DNA from: an uncultured Senegalimassilia sp.
GTDB taxonomy: Bacteria; Actinomycetota; Coriobacteriia; Coriobacteriales; Eggerthellaceae
Direction of reading: 5' to 3'
Length of the DNA stretch: 27,380 nt
Assembly (NCBI RefSeq): GCF_902464545.1
Contig: NZ_CABQJR010000029.1
Location: 1 to 27,380, forward strand
Positions 22,479 to 27,380 of this stretch are shown here, piece after piece. Made by a program: the position numbers and the translations under genes. Numbering within the stretch: the stretch's first letter is position 1; each line of letters opens with the position of its first letter. Below the pieces are notes generated by a model. The model was given only the letters and a program-made list of their open reading frames with translations, did not search any database and had not been told where the DNA came from.

Positions 22479-24482
22479 TTACATCATTGCGTCAAGGTAG
22501 CGCTCGACGTCATCAACGAGGGGCGCAAGCCGCACAGCGCCGGTCATGGGGGCGGCCTTGCGGGTAAGCAGGCCTGGCTTGTACACGATCATGGTGACGG
22601 TTTCATCGGCATAGATGCGGGGCAGGGCGGCATCGCCGGTTTGCGCCGAAACGCCGGAGGGGACATCGGCCGCTATGGTGAACGGCGCGTCCTTCGCCTT
22701 GCCCGCCGCCCTCGCATGAGCCGGCGTGCGCTTGCCGGCCTGCGGATGCCGCGCGCCGCCTATCCGCTTGCGGGCGAGCTTGCCGTGGAATCGCCGGCGG
22801 TTCGCAAGCTGCATCCAGGTTGCGTACGGTTCGCGCACCTGCATACCGGAGAAGCCCGTCCCAAGGATGGCGTCGACCACGCCGCTGGCGCGATCGAACT
22901 CGCGGGACAGCTCTTCCGGCGTCGGCGCGACCAGCACGGAAAGCGGCCATCCGTGCGCTTCGGCGGCGGTAACCGCTTCGAGCGCAGCCGTTCGCGCAGG
23001 CTCGGCGGAAAGCTGCTCGGGCGGTCGCGGGCACGCAAGCGCAACGGGCCATCCGGCTTGCGCGAGCGCACGTCCGCATACCCAGCCGTCGCCGCCGTTG
23101 TTCCCGCTTCCCGTTAAGATCAAGATCGGCGCTGGGTCGGGAACCCACGATCGCATTTGGTCGGCTATGGCGCATCCGGCGCGCTCCATCAATGCGCCAA
23201 GCGAAGTTCCGCCAGCCGCGATGCGCTGCTCCAATTCGGCAACCTTGCCCACATCAAGCACGTGCGTGCGCTCGCGAATCTGCTTGATGCCATCCTCGGT
23301 CATGATGCGGGTATCGCTGATAAGGCCGTTGAGCATGATGAATGGCGCCCGCCCGCGCCAGGCCCGCCATGCGCGCACGGCGAGCGTGGCTGCCCATGCG
23401 AGCACGCCAGCGCACCATATAAGGGTCAAGGCCGTCTTATCATGCACGCACAGCGACGCGAGCGCGCGCAGCTCGGCGGGGGTGGTAGGGATATCGTCTA
23501 CGCCTGCGACCAGCCCGAACGCCCATGCGGGCAGTAGCACGATGGCGAACAAGGTGGCGTAACGGCAGACGATCTGCCCGCCGGATGCCGGCGCGGCATC
23601 GGGTCGAACGATGCGCAGGCGCAGCAGCTTTTGCGCGGGCGTCTGTCCGCGCGCGATCACGGGGAACAAGGCGAACACCGCGGCGATGGCCGCGCATTCG
23701 CATGTCCAGAACGTGGCGTGCTCGATACCGAAGCCTGCAAGCAGCCGGCTTCCGTTCACAGCGTGCACGGCGAAATAGCCGCACCCGGCAAGCGCTTGCG
23801 AAAGCGCAAGGTCGAGTCCGAACGTCAGCGCGCGCCGCGTGGCGGATGCGGTCGTTCCGCGCTCGGCGGCCTGCCGTGCGGCAACGCGGACATCGGGTAA
23901 CACGCGCATGACCGGCCCGGCAAGCCAGAACCCGACCATGCATCCCAGCGTGTTCGTCATCAAATCGTCCACGTCGAAGAGCCTATACGGGTGCTCGTAG
24001 ATGCCCCAGATGCCGGTGAGCTGCGTCGTCTCGAACGACAGCGTCACGCAAAAGCCTATCAGGAGCGTCTGCCACCAAGGTCGGTGGAAGTAGTAGCGCA
24101 GGTACGCGCCGAGCGGCACTAGCAGCAGCACATTGAAAAACGCCTCGTACATATACGGGTCGCAGATGGCGGCGAGCCAGGTGGAGGGATCGTCGAGGCG
24201 TGCGGTGGTTTCGGCCAGAAACGAGCGCACGAACTGGAATGGGACAAGCTGCGGCGTCTGAGCGTACGCGACCACCGCCGTGCGATCGGCCGGCAGCGGC
24301 AACAGCACTAGGAAGTATGCGCACATCAGGTAGAACACGAACGAGTACATCGCCGCGGCATGAAGCCACGGAACGCTCCCCACCTTGCGATACTTGTAGA
24401 TGAGAAACGGGGCGGTGATCAGCGCCGCTATCAGCGGGAACAGCAATACCGCCGTGGTTATGGGCATCACGAATTTCGACAT
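22479..24482 (-). CDS. VanZ-RDD membrane protein fused to NAD(P)HX epimerase (NnrE/YjeF_N)
   Basis: A single uninterrupted 667-codon frame with three parts. Residues about 10-205 form a VanZ-like membrane domain with the family motif LSFETTQLTG and FDVDDLMTNTLGCMVGFWL. Residues about 220-345 form an RDD-type domain (LTFGLDLALSQALAG, ARGQTPAQKLLRLRIV). After a last helix near 355-385, residues about 390-667 match the NAD(P)H-hydrate epimerase domain: SLGALMERAG, the NNGGDG loop near 460, DAILGTGFSG, and AADVPSG with the conserved Asp near 607. The dehydratase domain (NnrD) is absent. A basic insertion of about 38 residues lies before AADVPSG. The start has AAAGGAG nine bases upstream. The epimerase part would repair hydrated NADH/NADPH, here tethered to the inner membrane face. 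Read-through joining two former genes or a sequence error is possible, but no stop or frameshift is visible. Confidence 0.82.
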   Translation of the reverse strand: MSKFVMPITTAVLLFPLIAALITAPFLIYKYRKVGSVPWLHAAAMYSFVFYLMCAYFLVLLPLPADRTAVVAYAQTPQLVPFQFVRSFLAETTARLDDPSTWLAAICDPYMYEAFFNVLLLVPLGAYLRYYFHRPWWQTLLIGFCVTLSFETTQLTGIWGIYEHPYRLFDVDDLMTNTLGCMVGFWLAGPVMRVLPDVRVAARQAAERGTTASATRRALTFGLDLALSQALAGCGYFAVHAVNGSRLLAGFGIEHATFWTCECAAIAAVFALFPVIARGQTPAQKLLRLRIVRPDAAPASGGQIVCRYATLFAIVLLPAWAFGLVAGVDDIPTTPAELRALASLCVHDKTALTLIWCAGVLAWAATLAVRAWRAWRGRAPFIMLNGLISDTRIMTEDGIKQIRERTHVLDVGKVAELEQRIAAGGTSLGALMERAGCAIADQMRSWVPDPAPILILTGSGNNGGDGWVCGRALAQAGWPVALACPRPPEQLSAEPARTAALEAVTAAEAHGWPLSVLVAPTPEELSREFDRASGVVDAILGTGFSGMQVREPYATWMQLANRRRFHGKLARKRIGGARHPQAGKRTPAHARAAGKAKDAPFTIAADVPSGVSAQTGDAALPRIYADETVTMIVYKPGLLTRKAAPMTGAVRLAPLVDDVERYLDAMM

Positions 24483-24617
24483 GTCCGCGATCTCCTTTCG
24501 TCGCCGCTGCCGATCGGTGTCTGCAAGCCGGCGGCTTCTTTGCTATTCGCGGTCTGCGCGATGCCGAAGCGGCTGCGAAGCTCGTCGCCGTCTTCGTCCC
24601 GGCAGGTCGCTTCGGAA

Positions 24618-25088
24618 TCAGCGGCTTTGCTCGAGCTTGAGCAAAGCGCCGCGCACACGCGCGGGCTTTCCTTCGCCCCAGGGCTGGCCGTTGGCGCGGA
24701 CCAGTCTATGCAGCGGTACCGCGATGGCGAACGGGCATGCGCGCGCCGCCGCGCCCACCGCCCGATGCGCGCCGACATGCCCGATGCGGCAGGCGATATC
24801 GGCCGCCGTCGCGGTTTGCGCGTAGGGAATGTCGGCCACCGCTTCCCATACCTGCTGTTGAAACGGTGTGCCGCAGGGGCTCAGCGGTAGGGAGAACGAC
24901 GTGCGCTTGCCGGCCAGATACTCCTGCACCTGCGTAGCGGCCTTGTTCGTCAGCTCGCTCGGCGCGCAAACGCCCGCAAGCGGGGCTTTTCCCAAGGCTA
25001 TGCGCGTGATGGCCCGTCCGTTCGCCGCCACGGTGATGGGGCCGGCGGGGGTGAAGTAGCTGTAATATGTCGGGCGGTCGCCGTCCAT
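24618..25088 (-). CDS. Alkyltransferase-like protein (Ogt/MGMT homologue lacking the catalytic Cys)
   Basis: A 156-residue protein of the O6-alkylguanine-DNA alkyltransferase family. The DNA-binding C-terminal domain is recognisable: TPFQQQVWEAVADIPYAQTATAADIA, the arginine-finger region AHRAVGAA and the end KPARVRGALLKLE. The active-site motif PCHR reads PLHR (Pro125, Leu126, His127, Arg128); the Leu codon is CTG at 24713-24711. Without the acceptor Cys it cannot take up alkyl groups. Alkyltransferase-like proteins such as E. coli YbaZ and S. pombe Atl1 (PWHR) bind such lesions and hand them to nucleotide excision repair. ATG 25088 has AAAGGGG upstream and a perfect TATAAT; the longer frame to 25178 lacks these. 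A 9-bp hairpin (24624-24647) overlaps the 3' end. The VanZ-NnrE gene follows after 135 bp on the same strand. Confidence 0.85.
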   Translation of the reverse strand: MDGDRPTYYSYFTPAGPITVAANGRAITRIALGKAPLAGVCAPSELTNKAATQVQEYLAGKRTSFSLPLSPCGTPFQQQVWEAVADIPYAQTATAADIACRIGHVGAHRAVGAAARACPFAIAVPLHRLVRANGQPWGEGKPARVRGALLKLEQSR

Positions 25089-25115
25089 GAAGCCCCTTTC
25101 CTCGTTCTTGTCAGC

Positions 25116-25121
25116 ATTATA
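25116..25121 (-). promoter_or_regulatory. -10 element of the alkyltransferase-like gene
   Basis: A perfect TATAAT on the minus strand, 28 bp before the ATG at 25088, gives a very short leader. No convincing -35 is present in the GC-rich sequence upstream. Confidence 0.45.
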
Positions 25122-25164
25122 TGCCCGCCGCGCCCGCGCCGCCGCTGCCTTGGCGCAGGTGCGG

Positions 25165-25170
25165 TAGAAT
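25165..25170 (+). promoter_or_regulatory. -10 candidate for rpe
   Basis: TAGAAT lies 41 bp before the rpe start and would be divergent from the alkyltransferase-like promoter. No -35 is seen at standard spacing. Confidence 0.35.
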
Positions 25171-25210
25171 ACGCACATAACCTAAGAGCTTGGAAGGGAA
25201 GGGGCCAAAC

Positions 25211-25915
25211 GTGTTCCAACCGGTTAAAATCGCGCCGTCCATCCTGTCGGCGGACTTCATGAACCTCCAGCGCGACATCGCCGCCATCGAAGCCGGCGGC
25301 GCCGGCTACGTCCATGTCGATGTCATGGACGGCCATTTCGTGCCGAACCTCACCATGGGCGTGCCCGTGGTCAAGCAGCTGAAGAAGGTCACCGACATGC
25401 CGCTCGACGTGCATCTCATGATCTCCAATCCGCTTGAGCAGCTGCCGTGGTTCCTCGAGGCGGGTGCCGATATCGTCACCGTGCATGCCGAGGCCGCCGC
25501 GGGCTACCAGCTCGAGCGCGCCGTCGAGATGATCCACGCCGCCGGCGCCAAGGCCGCCGCATCGGTCAAGCCCCATACTCCCGTCGAGGTGCTCGCCCCG
25601 GTCATGGCGCAGCTCGACATGGTGCTCATTATGTCCGTTGAACCGGGCTTCTCCGGCCAAAGCTACATCGAGGGCTCCGAGCGCAAGGTTGCACGCACGG
25701 TCGAGCTCGCTCGCGCGGTGGGCGCGGCGCCGCTCATCGAGGTCGATGGCGGCATCGGCGTGAAAACCGCCCCGCTCGTGGCCGCTGCCGGCGCCGATGT
25801 GCTCGTGTGCGGCTCGGCCGTGTGCGGCGCCGACGACCCTGCGGCTGCCATCGCGCAGGTCACGCAGGCTGCAGAGGCGGCGCGCGTCGCCGCGCTGGCA
25901 TCCAAGGAGGCGTAG
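25211..25915 (+). CDS. rpe: Ribulose-phosphate 3-epimerase
   Basis: A 234-residue TIM-barrel enzyme interconverting ribulose-5-phosphate and xylulose-5-phosphate in the pentose phosphate pathway. Family motifs are complete: IAPSILSADF, HVDVMDGHFVPN with metal-ligand His and catalytic Asp, LDVHLMI with the ligand His, MSVEPGFSGQ in the phosphate and flexible loop, and VDGGI with the second catalytic Asp. The GTG start at 25211 is preceded by a long purine-rich site (25192-25204) six bases upstream; a TTG at 25190 is in frame but overlaps that site. The cysteine desulfurase gene follows after seven bases, so the two form an operon. Confidence 0.96.
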   Translation: MFQPVKIAPSILSADFMNLQRDIAAIEAGGAGYVHVDVMDGHFVPNLTMGVPVVKQLKKVTDMPLDVHLMISNPLEQLPWFLEAGADIVTVHAEAAAGYQLERAVEMIHAAGAKAAASVKPHTPVEVLAPVMAQLDMVLIMSVEPGFSGQSYIEGSERKVARTVELARAVGAAPLIEVDGGIGVKTAPLVAAAGADVLVCGSAVCGADDPAAAIAQVTQAAEAARVAALASKEA

Positions 25916-25922
25916 GCGTCCC

Positions 25923-27131
25923 ATGGTGGCGAAGGTCCCGGAAAACTACGTATACCTTGACTACGCGGCAACGGCCCCGCTTTGCGAGGAAGCTGCCCAG
26001 GCTATGGCGCCTTACATGGTGCCCGGCCGCGCAAACATCGCCTTCGGCGGCAACGCCAACAGCCTGCACATCCCCGGCCGCGCGGCGTTCTCCGCGCTCG
26101 AGGATGCTCGTCGCGCCATCGCGCGCGCTTTAGGCGCCACGCGTCCCGACGAGGTGGTTCTCACCAGCGGCGCTACCGAGGCCGACAACGCCGCCATCAT
26201 CGGGCTGGCGCAGGCGGCAGCCCATGCCCGACGCCTCGGCGGCGCGGGCGGCGCCCAGCCGCACGTGGTGGTGAGCGCCATCGAGCACGATGCGGTCCTG
26301 GCCCCGGCCAAGCGCCTCGAGCAGATGGGCTTCTCGGTCACGCGCGTGCAGCCCGATCGCAACGGCTTCATAACCGTAGCCTCGCTTGAGCAGGTTATGC
26401 GCCCCGAAACGGTGCTCGTCAGCGTCATGGCGGCGAACTCCGAGGTCGGTTCGGTGCAGCCCGTGGTCGAGCTTGCCCGCACGGCGCACGCCGCAGGCGC
26501 GCTGTTCCACACCGACGCCACGCAGGCGCTTGGCAAGGTGCCCGTCAACGTGGTTGATTGGGGCTGCGATGCCGCTTCGTTTTCCGCTCACAAGGTGGGC
26601 GGTCCGAAGGGCGTCGGCGCGCTGTACGTGAAAAGCCGCACCCCCTTCGACGCCTTCATGCTCGGAGGCGGCCAGGAGGCCGGCCGTCGCAGCGGCACTC
26701 AGAACGTCTGCGGCGCGGCGGGCTTCGCCGCGGCAATCCAGGTCGCCCAGGAGAAGCAGGCCGACGAGCAGGCGCGCCTGGGGGCCCTTCGCGACAAGCT
26801 CTACGCCGCGCTTGCCGAAAAGCCCGGCGTCCGTCCCACGGTTCAGGTCGAGCCCGGCTCGCAGGACTACCTGCCCAACATCGTGCACGTGCTCGTCGAT
26901 GCCCTGGAAAGCGAAACGCTCATCCTGCGCTTCGACATGCGCGGCTTCGGCGTTTCGGGCGGGTCGGCATGCAGCTCGCATTCGCTTGAGCCCAGCCATG
27001 TGCTGCGCGCCATCGGCATCGACGCGGACGCCGCACACGGGGCGTTGCGCATCTCCATGGGCCGCTACACCACCGCTGAGGACGTGCAGGCGTTCCTGGA
27101 CGCCATCGACTTGGTTTTGAACTGGGAATAG
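25923..27131 (+). CDS. Cysteine desulfurase (NifS/IscS family, class V aminotransferase)
   Basis: A 402-residue PLP enzyme that releases sulfur from cysteine for Fe-S clusters or thiolated tRNA. Visible are LDYAATAP at the N terminus, SGATEADNAAI, the conserved His in AIEHDAV, HTDATQALG, the PLP lysine Lys224 in SAHKVGGPKG, and the persulfide cysteine Cys350 in SGGSACSS. The Arg-containing GRRSGTQNV loop is intact. The sequence pattern fits the NifS/IscS class rather than the SufS class. The ATG lies 12 bases after AAGGAGG inside the rpe end, a slightly long spacing. No iscU-like scaffold follows within the window, so the sulfur acceptor is unknown. Confidence 0.95.
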   Translation: MVAKVPENYVYLDYAATAPLCEEAAQAMAPYMVPGRANIAFGGNANSLHIPGRAAFSALEDARRAIARALGATRPDEVVLTSGATEADNAAIIGLAQAAAHARRLGGAGGAQPHVVVSAIEHDAVLAPAKRLEQMGFSVTRVQPDRNGFITVASLEQVMRPETVLVSVMAANSEVGSVQPVVELARTAHAAGALFHTDATQALGKVPVNVVDWGCDAASFSAHKVGGPKGVGALYVKSRTPFDAFMLGGGQEAGRRSGTQNVCGAAGFAAAIQVAQEKQADEQARLGALRDKLYAALAEKPGVRPTVQVEPGSQDYLPNIVHVLVDALESETLILRFDMRGFGVSGGSACSSHSLEPSHVLRAIGIDADAAHGALRISMGRYTTAEDVQAFLDAIDLVLNWE

Positions 27132-27140
27132 GGAATCGCT

Positions 27141-27164
27141 CGGGGCTGCCGGAAGGCGGCCCCG
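27141..27164 (+). terminator. Hairpin after the cysteine desulfurase gene
   Basis: A 10-bp stem (27141-27150 with 27155-27164) with one G-U pair and a GGAA loop starts ten bases after the stop. No T-run follows. A second hairpin with a two-base bulge lies at 27194-27219. Confidence 0.45.
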
Positions 27165-27271
27165 ACTAGGTTCGCCCCCGCCGACGGTCCGCTGAGCGCA
27201 ACGGTTTTCACCGTCGCTCATCGCCTGCGGCAGCCGCCCCCGTCCCCCGCGATGCCGCGCCTCGCCAAGCG

Positions 27272-27315
27272 AACCCGCCGGCCCGCGGATCCGCCGCACC
27301 GCGTTGGCGGGTTTT
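27272..27315 (+). terminator. Terminator-like hairpin before the last ORF
   Basis: AACCCGCC (27272-27279) pairs with GGCGGGTT (27306-27313), followed by T up to 27315. The 26-nt loop could fold internally (GCGG/CCGC). It could end the rpe operon or act as an attenuator for a gene beginning near 27340. Confidence 0.45.
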
Positions 27316-27339
27316 GCATAATGAAAGGAGACCAGCTAT

Positions 27340-27380
27340 ATGAAGTCAAGGGCTAAACCGTAGGTTTTCGAGAACAGCAA
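27340..27380 (+). other. Start of a possible next gene, interrupted by an amber codon
   Basis: AAAGGAG (27324-27330) lies nine bases before ATG 27340, a good translation start. The frame reads seven codons (MKSRAKP), then TAG at 27361-27363, then continues open to the window edge. It may be a very short leader peptide, a broken gene or a chance start. Too little sequence remains to decide. Confidence 0.3.

Noticed and set aside
27286..27313. T-box-like ACCGCG before the last ORF
   Set aside because: The T-box core needs TGGNACCGCG; here the bases before ACCGCG are CCGC, so the tRNA-end pairing sequence is absent, and no specifier loop is evident.

Overview
The window looks like chromosomal DNA of a high-GC anaerobic actinobacterium, most likely of the Coriobacteriia (Eggerthellaceae and relatives). 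The reasons are strong G/C third positions, a membrane-bound [NiFe] hydrogenase operon resembling the coriobacterial uptake type, clostridial-style heterodimeric ABC exporters, and a mix of actinobacterial and anaerobe-type repair genes. The assignment is inference from gene content; no rRNA or marker tree is available here.

Layout. (1) 1-530: five identical tRNA-Asp(GTC) genes in perfect 103-bp tandem units, closed by an intrinsic terminator. (2) 787-6398: a MarR regulator, two ABC half-transporters forming a heterodimeric exporter, and a HAD phosphatase, probably one operon behind a promoter with a palindromic operator. (3) 6588-9643: an AAA+-like protein that has lost its Walker A, an Rrf2-type Fe-S regulator overlapping its stop by one base, and a short MutY-like glycosylase without Fe-S cysteines. 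(4) 9665-10406: a 29-bp perfect inverted repeat (REP/MITE-like), then the Mn exporter mntP. (5) 10550-11404 (minus): pheA. (6) 11405-15451: structured leader, hydrogenase small subunit, large subunit and cytochrome b, ended by a strong terminator; behind it, in a separate unit, a small membrane protein and the hydrogenase maturation protease (15763-16758). (7) 16825-18549 (minus): a CarD-like regulator, endonuclease III (nth) and a possible 46-residue membrane peptide, in DNA of visibly lower GC. (8) 18848-22357: mfd. (9) 22479-25088 (minus): an unusual VanZ-RDD-NnrE fusion and an alkyltransferase-like protein with PLHR in place of PCHR. (10) 25211-27131: rpe and a cysteine desulfurase. The edge of the window holds a good ribosome-binding site followed by an ATG and an early amber codon.

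How the genes fit together. The hydrogenase (Tat-exported small subunit, NiFe large subunit, di-heme cytochrome b) would feed electrons from H2 into the membrane quinone pool; the endopeptidase trims the large subunit after Ni insertion. DNA and metabolite repair recurs across the window: MutY-like, Nth, Mfd, the alkyltransferase-like protein (which in other organisms steers alkyl lesions to nucleotide excision repair), and the NAD(P)HX epimerase domain. Two proteins with the CarD/RID RNA-polymerase-binding fold (CarD-like and Mfd) lie within about 1.5 kb of each other.

The most unusual items are the VanZ-RDD-NnrE fusion, the catalytic-Cys-less alkyltransferase homologue, the pseudo-AAA+ protein paired with an Fe-S regulator, the five-copy tRNA-Asp array and the 29-bp inverted repeat. 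I did not see a phage, CRISPR array or complete insertion sequence.
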